Assembly: GCA_018340375.1 (NCBI GenBank)
Contig: JAFFJZ010000016.1
Location: 6,703,372-6,767,371 of the forward strand
Direction of reading: 5' to 3'
DNA length: 64,000 nt
DNA from: Gonatopus flavifemur
Taxonomy: Eukaryota > Arthropoda > Insecta > Hymenoptera > Dryinidae
Shown: positions 21,377-31,201 of the stretch, one piece after another
Layout of the letters: every line of letters begins with the position of its first letter
Numbering within the stretch: the first letter of the stretch is position 1
Translations under genes and position numbers: made by a program
The notes under the pieces: model-generated
Seen by the model: the letters and a program-made list of their open reading frames with translations, nothing else
What the model was told of the DNA's origin: nothing
Database searches by the model: none

Positions 21377-23011
21377 TTGAAATCCCTTGATAAGGAACAG
21401 CAAAACCTGTTATACGATGAAATCATACAATGTAAAGAGGCATTTAGTGATAAGCCAAATTGTACAACGATATATAGGCATAAAATCGGAATAAAAGCTC
21501 ATAAACCTTTTATTTGGGGAACGTATCCAATCCCAATCAAATATAGGGAACAAGTTAAGAAAGAAATAGAAAATTTATTATAAACAGGTATTATTGAGAG
21601 ATCAACAAGTAGTTATTGTCATCCATTGAGAGTAGTTTCGAAACCAAATGGCACGATTCGAATATGTTTGGATGCACGAATGTTGAATACGTACATAGAA
21701 TCAGAGAATGAAAGACCACCTTTGATCGAAAATATATTACAAAAATATGAGGGTGTTAAATATATCACCACATTAGACATGACTTGTGGATACTGGCAAA
21801 TCCCATTGGAACAAAGTTCTAGAAAATACACAGCATCCATCCATGAAGGGTCCACATACCATTTTTGTAGAGTCCCGTATGGACTTAAGACAGCGGGGGC
21901 TGCATTCATGCGTGCGGTAAGGATGGCAGTGGGTAGTTCATTCGATTCGTTTTTAACAATATACGTTGATGACATTGTGATTGCATCAAAGAGTTTTGAA
22001 GAACATATAAATCATATTGATAAAATTCTACAGATAATGATGGTATATAATTTCGAATCAACATTGGGAAAATGGAAACTTTGTTGGGAAAGTGTCCCTC
22101 TAATGAAAATTATCTTATCAACTAGAGGAATTGACCCGGATCCTGAGAAATTAAGAGCCATAACAGAATATAAAGCGCCAATGAATAGAGTTGAATTACA
22201 AAAGTTCCTAGGATTGTGTAATTTTCATAGAAGATTCGTAATTATATACGCTGAGTACATAAATGCTTTTAGAAATCTTATGAGTAGTAATGTAAGATGG
22301 CGTTGGACAGAAAAACATCAAGAAGCATTCGATAATTTGAAACATCAATTCATAAATACGGTATTCTTGAATCATTATATAATCGATTACCCTTTCCGTA
22401 TTCAAACAGATGCGAGTAATGTGGCAATCAGTGGAATTTTATATCAATATGATGGAAATAATGATAAGAGAATAATCCCTATTATAAGGAGATGCCTTAA
22501 CAAACATGAACAGAATTACACAGCAACCAAAAAAGAGTTGCTAGCAGTAGTTTATGCTGTCACTAAATTTCGTGTATATTTATTTGGGAATCATTTTTTC
22601 ATAGAAACAGATCACGAAGCATTAATTCTTTTCACGTCGGAATCTTATTATAATTCTTGTCTTATGAGGTGGAATCTGTTACTCCAACAGTATTCATTCT
22701 CCATAAAACATTGTCCAGGTAAAGAAAATGTAACCGCTGGCTTTTTCAGTAGATACAGCTTGACACAATCAGTACAGAATCCGCAACAGTGCATAATAAT
22801 GAAGATGCACACTGAGATATTACAACTGCATAGGATCGAACAACCTAGTGAACCATTGATTTTCCCGGAGAAAGGATTGATAACGAATATCGAAAATATG
22901 AAACATCTTCAATGTGGGAAACAACGCCTGATGGGAATAATTCGGAAATTGATGAATGCTGACTTGATTTTGGGATATAGACTTCACGAAGGAATCTTAT
23001 TACACAAATAA
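21377..23011 (+). pseudogene. Ty3/gypsy reverse transcriptase and RNase H
   Basis: KAHKPFIWGTYPIPIKYREQV opens the RT. A TAA at 21581 interrupts just before GIIERSTSSYCHPLRVVSKP. The long frame then holds RICLDARMLN, ITTLDMTCGYWQIPLEQ (first catalytic Asp), FCRVPYGLKTAGAAF and TIYVDDIVIAS (the YVDD site, near 21963). RNase H follows with FRIQTDASNVAISGILYQ, ATKKELLAVVYAV and ETDHEALILF. Apart from the early stop the catalytic residues are intact. This is the Ty3 order (RT-RNH before IN). Confidence 0.9.
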
Positions 23012-23012
23012 A

Positions 23013-24400
23013 ATCATTCTGAAAATTGGTGCGTGGTAATTCCAAAGGTGTTTACCAGAATATTGACAGGTGAAATTCATAAGAACTTAGGCCATGTTGG
23101 CGCTTATAAAATGAAAAAAATATGTGAAAAAAATGGTATAATTGGTTTCAAATGAATAAAGACATTAAACAATCATCAAAATCATGTGATTTATGTCAAC
23201 GGGTGGGAATTATTAATGTGGCAATGAAGGGTGAATATCAACCCATATTGACAAAAAATATAAACGAATTAGTGACATTAGATTTGTATGGACCACTGCC
23301 TGTGTCGATGGGCGGAGTTCAATTCATTTTGGTTATCATGGATGTATTTTCTAAATTCGTGGAATTATATACTATGAAAGAAGCGAATACAAGGAATTGT
23401 TTACGAAGAATAATAAAACATTACATTCCATCGGTTGGGAAGCCAAAAGTAATTCTATCGGACCACGGTAGTCAATTCACCTCCGAAGCATAGAGAGGAA
23501 CCTTGAGCAATCAAGGTATATAAGTGACTTATCCCCCAATTCGACACCCCCAGTCGAATCCGACAGAACGTATAATGAGGGGATTCATCATCATCATCAT
23601 AAAGTAATCAGTCTTATGACTGGTTTGATGAAATCCTCCAACCCTGTCTATTATCCGCTCACCGCTTAATTTCTGCATACCTACGGCAACCCTTATCTTG
23701 TATAATTTGCTTCATATAACTCAATCTAGGTCTACCTCTTCGAGTTTTACCATTCATTTTCCCTTCCAATATTGTTTTCAATAAGCTATCATGCCTGAAT
23801 GTGTGTCCTATCAGATTACTTCTTCTTTTCACGACCTGTCTCAAGAAACTTCTTTTTTCATTGACCTTCTCAAGTACTTCTTCATTTCTTACTTCCTCTA
23901 TCCACTTTATTCTAAGCATCTTTCCATAACACCACATTTCAGAAGCTTCAAGTCTTCGTTGGTCCGTTTTTCCAATTGTCCAGGTTTCGCAACCATATAA
24001 TGCTGTGCTCCAAACGTAACTCTTCAAGAATTTCTTCCTTACTGCTGAGCTAATATTCTTCGAACATAATAACTGTTTCTTTTGGTGGAAACCCTGTTCC
24101 CCTTGTGCTATTCTTGCTCTTATATCTCTTTCGCTTTTACCGTTTTCTGTAATTATGCCCCCTAGATATTTAAATTCTTTGACTTGCTGAATTGTCTCTG
24201 CATCAAATCTGATTTTCGTTCTTCTTGATGTTTTCGCTGTTGTACAAATCATGAATTTTGTTTTGTCCTCATTTATATTCATACAATATTTGTCTAGTAA
24301 TATTTTTTTCATAGTGTTGAAGGGGGATTAGGGAGATTTTTTCGAACCTTTTGTACCGCGAAGCACTCTAGTTAGGCGAAACTTGTTGACAATATTGAGA
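23013..24400 (+). pseudogene. Ty3/gypsy integrase, split by a LINE
   Basis: The HHCC zinc region is spread over two frames (HKNLGHVGAYKMKKICEK, then SCDLCQR at about 23185). The core has VTLDLYGPLP and KVILSDHGSQFTS, the first two acidic residues. After stops at 23491 and 23520 the sequence HPQSNPTERIMRG runs into an RTE insertion and resumes after it with LGRFFRTFCTAKHSS, in frame once the 7 bp duplication is removed. The C-terminal domain is short and decayed. Confidence 0.8.
23586..24322 (-). mobile_element. RTE-clade LINE, 5'-truncated (copy 2)
   Basis: Minus-strand RT C-terminus (ETIQQVKEFKYLGGIITENG, SYVWSTALYGCETWTIGK, IGHTFRHDSLLKTILEGK) ends in a (ATG)n tail at 23586. The GGGGATT target duplication is at 23579-23585 and 24323-24329. 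It is truncated after about 740 bp, normal for LINE insertions. It disrupts the Ty3 integrase. Confidence 0.85.
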
Positions 24401-24678
24401 CAATTTTGAATGTAACTTCTCATTACAGTACCGAGTAGGAATGAATAAATAGAATATATGAGTAATTAAATAATGTATATAGAAGTAAATATCTTTAGTA
24501 GTTAATTAGGTATGAGACGAAACGCAAATGCATTGTTGATGACACAAATGTAAATAGTATGAGATGGACGGTGAACAAATACATGTCTGATTAGCTAGAA
24601 GATGCATGAGGGGACGAAAAATTGGGCGTGATATTTGATTACTTTGTAATTTTTATTCGATCATGATGAAGTCAAATG

Positions 24679-24693
24679 AGAAGGGGGAGGTAT
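24679..24693 (+). promoter_or_regulatory. Polypurine tract of the Ty3/gypsy element
   Basis: AGAAGGGGGAGGTAT directly precedes the 3' LTR (TGTAAC at 24694), the expected place of the plus-strand primer. Confidence 0.8.
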
Positions 24694-25339
24694 TGTAACT
24701 ATATAAATTGAGGGAGAGAGATCATAGAGGAAGAAAGAGAGAGGGAGAGGGAAATGGAGAGAGAAAGGAGGAGGATTTGGAGGGGATAGGGTACCTACGA
24801 GACAGCAATCAGAGAGTCAACTCTAGAACTTGAAGGAAGACGGACAGTCAATAGATATATCTTGATAGATATATGTGTATATTCATATATCGAATAACAG
24901 TAGTCGCCGGTGATCGGATATTGTGAATTCCGTACGGAAAAATACGAATATTGAGCCTCGATGGTTGAAACAGCGAAGAGAACACTTTAAATAGCTACTG
25001 GAAGCCCAATGCTCCACGACGATGGAAGGATATCTAAAAGTAACGGAGAGGACGTCTTTCTACAGAGTCTATGCTCGTGCAGTATCCACACCACAAGAAT
25101 ATTTATGTATATATTTATATATTTATATATTTATATATTTATATATGTATATATTATTATATATTTATGCGTTATTCATTCCGCGAGGTCGAAAACATCC
25201 CGAAATAAACCATCGTAAGATACATAAATATATAAATATATGAATTCCCTCTCTCCCTCCACAGATAAAATGCCAATGTTTATCTTGGTTTCCAAAGATA
25301 TATCTAGGCAGTACGTCCATATCAGATAATAGACATATA
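24694..25339 (+). repeat. 3' LTR, left part
   Basis: It matches 14713 onward and is interrupted at a TA (25338-25339) by the DD41D element. At 25096-25165 an (ATATTT)n tract has expanded by tens of bases relative to the 5' LTR. Confidence 0.92.
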
Positions 25340-27945
25340 CAGGGTGGTCTATTTGAAGTGATATAGTCAAATATTTCGAAAACTAGTGGAGATGGAAAAG
25401 AACGTTCCACATGAAAAGTTTAGAGTTCCAAGGGGGAAGTATGATTCTGACCTTGAAAAATCCATCAGAGGTCATTTTCATGGTCATTTGGGGGTCAAGA
25501 TGGTTTTTTCGACTGGGACTCCGATTTTTTCATCATGGCATGGGAAAGCTGGTTTCAAACCCTTTACGAAACACTGGTCATGGACCCCTGTCCGCCCATC
25601 AGGGTGCAAGGTATGGATTGTTGAAGTTATTGATGAACTACTGTCAGCGCTACCCAGGAACAACGACGTGAACGTGGTAGTTCTCTGTTCCCTCCGGAGT
25701 GCTCGATGATCATGAGTCCCCTTGCCTCTCACATGTGTGGTGCTTGATTATTGTGAGTCCCCTTGCCTCTCACATGACGGGTGCTTGATGCTGTTACAAT
25801 AATTGCTCGAAGTGACCCCCCTCTGCCCGGATACATAATCCCAGTCTCCACCGAGAATTTGTAACCATCTTCAGAAACACTGATCGCGGTATGTTGACAC
25901 GAACAGTGCGTATGCGATCGATCATGTCCTTCCTCGTTGTTGGTTGGGCCTTGAATACTTCGTCTTTCAGAAATCCCCACAAAAAAGAGTCAAAAGATGT
26001 CAAGTCAGGTGAGCGTGGAGGCCACGCAACTGGCCCACCTCGTCCAATCCACCTTCCCGGGAAGTCATGATCAAGGTATTCTCTCACGATCAATGCGTAA
26101 TGGAGTGGCGCTCCATCTAGTTGGACCCACATCCTCTGCCTTGTTCGTGAATCCAGATCCTCAAGCAAGTCTGTGAATGATCCGCCAGAAATTCCAGAAA
26201 CATGGGGTCGTTCAAAGTGCCGTTGAAAAAATGTGGACCGACTAAATAGCCATTGACGATCCCGCACCACACATTCACGCTCCAACGATGTTGCTTGGTG
26301 ATTGCTCGATACCACTGCGGATTAACATCCGACCAGTAATGAGAGTTGTGTCCATTCAAATGCCCAGTGCTCTGAAGAGATGCTTCGTCGGAGAACATTA
26401 CATAGTCGAAGAATTGAGGATCGTCCACCAGCCTTGCTCGTGCCCAGTTGCAGAATCTCATTCGAAGTCTCATGTCGTTTGGAGTGAGAGCTTGAGTGAA
26501 CGTAATGTGGTATGGTCGATATTTGACATGCTTCAAAATTCTCAAAACAGTAGTCCGGGGTATACCAGTTATTCATGCCAACGATCTACTACTAACATGA
26601 GGGTCCAAGTGAATAAGGCCCAATATGGTGAGTGCACGAATATCATTCCCATCGTACCGGTGGTGTCTCAGATCTCGCTGCAATACTCCTCGTCGAGCCC
26701 TCAATTCGAGTCGACGGATGGTCGTGGGGTGTGCGATACGGCGATCGGGATACCGATCCCGGTGAACTCTTGCGGCTTCGTTGTAATTATTGTGACATGA
26801 GCCAAGCACGAGCATCATACCAATGATTTCAGAGAGTGGATAGTGATTCATTTCCTTGATTGAATCTAATGGAATAAATTGATAAATGTAGATGATTGAA
26901 TGTGCAAAGGAGAAGAACGATTGTGATGGTCTCAGTTCAGAACCAGTGTTGGAATAATCACGTATTTCCGTAATCATCCGCATAACCAACCATAATAAAC
27001 AGAAATTCGATGTTCCTATTTGTTTATGTATTCTTGTTCATCGCTTTTCTCCGAAGATCGGGACTGATTTCAATGCAGATTAGAGTCAATTTCATTAGAA
27101 GAAGAAAACGTCAACATCAACAAACGGGAACACTGAGTCTCTGATCATTATGGTTGGCAGTCATGTGTACGATTCATTCCGATCATTGCGTTTCAAATCG
27201 AATAAATTATTCCATTCCATTTAATGAGGGTTATAAATGAATATCAACTCTCAAAAATTGTTGAAAGGTTGCTGGAAACATTGGAAGTATTGATCATACC
27301 ACATAACGTCGATGAGGATGCACATTCTAACGGATACAAAAATTCCTCGAGCTTCAAGAGAATTCACCAAAGAGAGTTACACTGTGAAAAATTCCTTTGT
27401 AGATTTACAAAATCAAATTTGGAAGTTTTTTGTGAATGAGGGAGGACATGATCGATCGCATCCGCACTGTTTGTGCCAATATACCAGGATTATGTATCCA
27501 GGCAGAGGCGGGTAACTCCGAGCAATTATTGTAACTGCATCAAACACCTCATGTGAGAGGCAAGGGGAGTCACGATAATCAAGCACTCCGGAGGGAACAG
27601 AGAACTCCCACGCCCACGTCGTTGTGCCTGGGTAGCGCTGAGAGTAGTCCATCAATAACTTCGACGGTCCATACCTTGCACCCCAATGGGCGGAAAGGGG
27701 TCCATGACCAGTGTTTCTTGAAGGGTTTGAAACCAGCTTTCCCATGCCATGATGAAAAAATGGGAGTCCTATTCGAAAAAACCATCTTGACCCCCAAATG
27801 ACCATCAAAATGACCTCTGAGGGATTTTTCAAGCTCAGCGTCATACTTCCCTCTTGGAACCCTGAACTTTTTATCTGAAACATTTTTTTCCACCTTCACT
27901 GGTTCCCGAGATATTTGACTATATCACTTCAAATGGACCACCCTG
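25340..27945. mobile_element. DD41D IS630-Tc1-mariner element with very long inverted arms
   Basis: It begins CAGGGTGGTCCATTTGAAGT and ends with the reverse complement. TA duplicates on both sides (25338-25339 and 27946-27947), and the empty site is visible in the 5' LTR (GACATATATAGCT). The inverted arms are long: 25340 to about 25933 pairs with about 27435 to 27945, the right arm lacking about 50 bp. The inner part of the arms contains the 3' end of the transposase gene, so the right arm carries a second, inverted, non-functional piece of it. Confidence 0.9.
25794..26860 (-). pseudogene. DD41D transposase, one in-frame TGA and one frameshift
   Basis: The N-terminal HTH region (LSEIIGMMLVLGSCHNNYNE, HRDRYPDRRIAHPTTIRRLE) is followed after an in-frame TGA (26573-26575) by ITGIPRTTVLRILKH. 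VMFSDEASLQSTGHLNGHNS gives the first catalytic Asp. A frameshift near 26170 leads to MWVQLDGAPLHYALIVREYL (second Asp) and AWPPRSPDLTSFDSFLWGFL (third Asp). There are 41 residues between the second and third Asp, the DD41D signature of the rosa/Visitor-like group of Tc1/mariner. The frame ends at HFEQLL, stop at 25794. The start (MNHYPLSE, about 26850) is a guess. Confidence 0.85.
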
Positions 27946-27947
27946 TA

Positions 27948-28124
27948 TAGCTAGATACAAATATATTTCGATGTACCTTGCTTTTGTTCATCTTCATATG
28001 TGTTAAAATACACATTGCTATTCATCGTGTTCGAATCAAACTTATATGTGGGTTATTATTATTTTGGAGACCCCTGTCTTTCATTCTTCAAAGAGACTTG
28101 GAATTTTCAGATGAGGTGGTCACA
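27948..28124 (+). repeat. 3' LTR, right part
   Basis: It continues the LTR after the DD41D insertion and matches 15300-15473, ending GATGAGGTGGTCACA. ATGT (28125-28128) follows, duplicating 14709-14712. Confidence 0.92.
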
Positions 28125-28128
28125 ATGT

Positions 28129-29009
28129 GGAGGTTCGCACTCTAGGGGAACGTGACCAGTTTGGTACTACAAGCACCATCTCCGGGTTAGTCTCGGGACT
28201 TATTGAACGATGTGTTATATATATATATATATATCCATCAGGGTAGTCGTTGAAATTTGAATTCTTCCAGACGCCCAAAAAGAACCTTTGTTATGATGAA
28301 GGGATACGAGGGAAATTTTCTTTTTTAACAAACTGAACACGTGCTTCAGAACCATTCAAGTTCATTCCTTGACGGAACCGTAGTTCTTTCAAGTATCTCT
28401 TGAAGTATACGGATTAGGAATGAAGTTTTCGAAACAATTTGGTAGGAAATCGAATTTGCCACAAAGAACGTTCCTTCTTTCTCTCCATCAAATTTATGTA
28501 TATGGGAATATTTTCAACAATGACTTCATAAACCCCCATACATACTCAATATTTGGAGACCTATGAACGTCTTCTTTTTCTGAAATATAAATATCCCGCA
28601 AAACTATGATGAATTCTGATTATTTTTGGAACTGGCGTGCCAATCGGGGGGGTGGGGGGGGGAGGGGGTCACCCTCCTCCCACATCTACTCACATGAGGG
28701 CAAGTAGGTGTTAGGTCAACAATCCGTCTACGTCATCAGTAATTATCAACTATTCCCGATGACTTCCTCAAAAAATACCTATATCGTCGAGTTATTTAGA
28801 GTTGATTAACCCTTTGCGGCACACATTTTTTGAATGAACAATTCTCTGTGAAAATTGGTACCCGGAGGTTTTTCGGGTCGCTCATTACGAATCCGACCTC
28901 AGATTTTGGGTTGGGAATGTATTATACATAGTATAATATTCCTACTTTTATACGAGTGTTATACCTGTATAATACAGTGTATATCACTGATGAGGTTTTA
29001 TACAAGTTC
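28129..29009. other. No gene seen; simple repeats and one diverged satellite unit
   Basis: A (TA)n tract lies near 28213-28232 and a G-rich run near 28645-28670. The motif TTTTTCGGGTCGCTCATTAC near 28868 matches one unit of the 30590 satellite. 28920-29000 is rich in GTTATAC/GTATAAT motifs. Confidence 0.5.
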
Positions 29010-29412
29010 GAGGGAGTGCTCTGGTCGATTTTCCCACCAAAAAACTACCAGATCGTTTCAACCATTCCACGTCAAAAATATTCAATCAATTGCATTGAAC
29101 TTTGGATCAAATGATTCAGAATCAATCAAACAATCCGGGTCTGGTCTGTTTGTTGTTCAACTAACTCGTCATAAATAATGAGAATGAAATTTCGTTATCA
29201 GCCAATAAGAAACCTCCATCCAGTTTTTTGATATCATGACAAATATAATCCATGTACAATTATTTTAAGACCAGAGTCAGCACCTCTGATTTATTCTGAA
29301 TTCTTTGATCTCAAGGTTGATGTAATTAATTGAATATCAATGACGTGGAATGGTTGGGACGATCTAGTAGTTTTCAAGTGGAAAAATCGACCAGGGGACA
29401 CCCTTCATACAT
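29010..29412. mobile_element. Foldback element, ~400 bp
   Basis: CTCTGGTCGATTTTCCCACC near 29018 pairs with GGAAAAATCGACCAGGGG near 29380. The imperfect pairing continues about 140 bp inward through ACCATTCCACGTCA / TGACGTGGAATGGT. The outer flanks also share TTATAC-rich segments in opposite orientation. No coding motif is present. Confidence 0.65.
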
Positions 29413-29779
29413 CATAATGGCGCCCTTAGGAACCAAATGTGATTGGTCCATCAGTAAATCCACTGGAAATTACCAACAATTACCTTTTATACGTATAATA
29501 TATGTGTTATACGGGATATGTGTTATACATCAGAAGCCTCACTTGACATGTCTAATTACTAACCCTGCACACAGGTCACGTGAACGGACCAACGGATGCG
29601 CAGAAATCGTATATGAGATCCACGCAGCCTTTCGTTCCTTACCTTCAGGTTCACCTAGCCTTGTGTGTGGTAGCATTCAACCATCACTGGAAGTTGTGGA
29701 GATTCATCGGTTCCGCGATCCGCTGGCTGCTATCCTTCCGGTAGCCCTGTTACATTCGGAGAAATATAAACATGCCGAA
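29413..29779. other. No gene seen
   Basis: An open stretch on the plus strand carries no recognisable motif. TTATACG/GTATAA motifs near 29490-29530 echo those before 29000. Confidence 0.35.
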
Positions 29780-29968
29780 AGATGGTTGATCCGTGAATTC
29801 GGTCCCCGAAGGGAGATTTCCCTATTGTAAATTGTTCCCGGAACTACGGAGTGGTTCGTCTTCTGGAATCCATGAGAAATCAACGATACTGTTGGATAAG
29901 AAATATTCGGAACAATGAATTTTCGGAATATAACCCTCCGGGACACGAACTGTCGGATCAACCATCTT
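29780..29968. mobile_element. Small foldback element, ~190 bp
   Basis: AGATGGTTGATCCG near the left end pairs with CGGATCAACCATCT at the right end. The arms of about 60 bp are imperfect (GGTCCCCGAAGGGA against CCCTCCGGGACAC) and the loop is about 60 bp. It looks like a MITE. Confidence 0.65.
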
Positions 29969-30589
29969 CTGGAAAATCTATATTTCGAGATGTAACAGGG
30001 CTACCATTTCCCCCGTTCATAAGACAATAGGGCGAAGAAATCAGCGAAATGACTGTAATTGGTGCCGCTTCTTCCGCACGTTCCGTTCTGTTATTGATTT
30101 TCGCATGATGTGACGGCACCCTCAATAACGGTGGACACCAGTAGAGACCCTCTAGGTGGAGATTGGCCGAAGAGTGAACGATTTTTGATTGGTTGTTATT
30201 GCGGCCAAACCGGAAATACGAGGAGGTCATTCATGAGAGTAGAAAGGGACGTAATTCATCTTCCATTGCCCCCCCCCCCCCAAATCAAGATCTTCTAGGT
30301 TTTGCCGAAACAGCACTAGAGAGGACAAAGAAAGGAATTCGAAAAAAACTAAAACGGTTCAAGTTAACATTCAACTAAGACCAACGTACACTTGCTCATC
30401 ATAGGATTTGATGGAATTTGGATTGGAAATATGATGAGATCGTATGGCAATTATGCCCATGAAAGAGAGTTCGACATGAAACAAATCATGAGGGTTTCGG
30501 AACCAAATGAATCGCACGTTGCACAATGGGCTGAAATCCACAAAAAGTGATCAAGCTATATCGTGCATTGTTCTAGACTAAGGGGTTCT

Positions 30590-30990
30590 GGGGATCGTCG
30601 ATCACGAATCTGTAGTCAGATGTTCCGAATTCAAGATGGCGGATCCAATATGGTGGACGAAAATGTAAAAATCACCCCGATTTGCCTAAAACTCATTCCG
30701 AGAGAGTTTTTCGGATCGCGGATTACGAATCTGCAGTCAGATTTTCAGAATTCAAGATGGCGGATCCAATATGGCGGACGGAAATGTCAAAATCACTCCG
30801 ATTTGCCTGAAACTCGTCCTGGGAGAGTTTTTTTCTTTATCGCTGATTACGAATTCGCAGTCAGATTTTTAGAATTCAAGATGGCAGATTCAATATGACG
30901 GACAGAAATGGCAAGATGATTTCGATTTGCCTGAAACCCGTTCCCGGACAGTTTTTGGAAGCAGCCGAATACGAATCTGGATTAAGATTT
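30590..30990 (+). repeat. Tandem satellite-like repeat, ~120 bp units (4 units)
   Basis: Cores CACGAATCTGTAGTCAGATG, TACGAATCTGCAGTCAGATT, TACGAATTCGCAGTCAGATT and TACGAATCTGGATTAAGATT recur about every 118-124 bp near 30607, 30728, 30849 and 30971. Each of the first three is followed by AATTCAAGATGGC(G/A)GAT. This is the reverse orientation of the block at 1-350. No coding capacity is credible. Confidence 0.8.
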
Positions 30991-31201
30991 TCTCTCAAAA
31001 TCTTCAGCTGAATTATATATGATGCCAATGATACATTAGTTTTGATCTTCCAATTTACTTACGTGTTTGACCGCGTGAAGATTGTAAATTGAACTTTGAA
31101 AACACTTTTTCTCATTTTTTAAATTTGTTTATTCATTCTTTTTTCATTTTCTTTTTTAACATTCTTTTCAAGGTTTTTTATTCTTCATTTCTTGTATAAT
31201 T

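Larger units (their letters stand above)
14713..28124 (+). mobile_element. Ty3/gypsy LTR retrotransposon (with three nested elements)
   Basis: Two near-identical LTRs (14713-15473; 24694-28124 interrupted) begin TGTAAC and end GGTCACA. The insertion is bounded by a 4 bp target duplication ATGT (14709-14712 and 28125-28128). After the 5' LTR comes a tRNA-Lys-type primer binding site, and before the 3' LTR a purine tract. Gag, protease, RT/RNase H and integrase are in normal Ty3 order but broken by frameshifts and stops. Nested inside are RTE LINE copies at 17388-20743 and about 23586-24322, and a DD41D element at 25340-27945 within the 3' LTR. The element is therefore older than all three. Confidence 0.92.

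Noticed and set aside
25009..25243. Tyr/Ile-rich open frames in the 3' LTR
   Set aside because: They are translations of the ATATTT microsatellite inside the LTR.
25386..25709. Open frame of 107 codons repeated at 27579-27899
   Set aside because: It lies within the long inverted arms of the DD41D element. The duplication is structural, not two genes.
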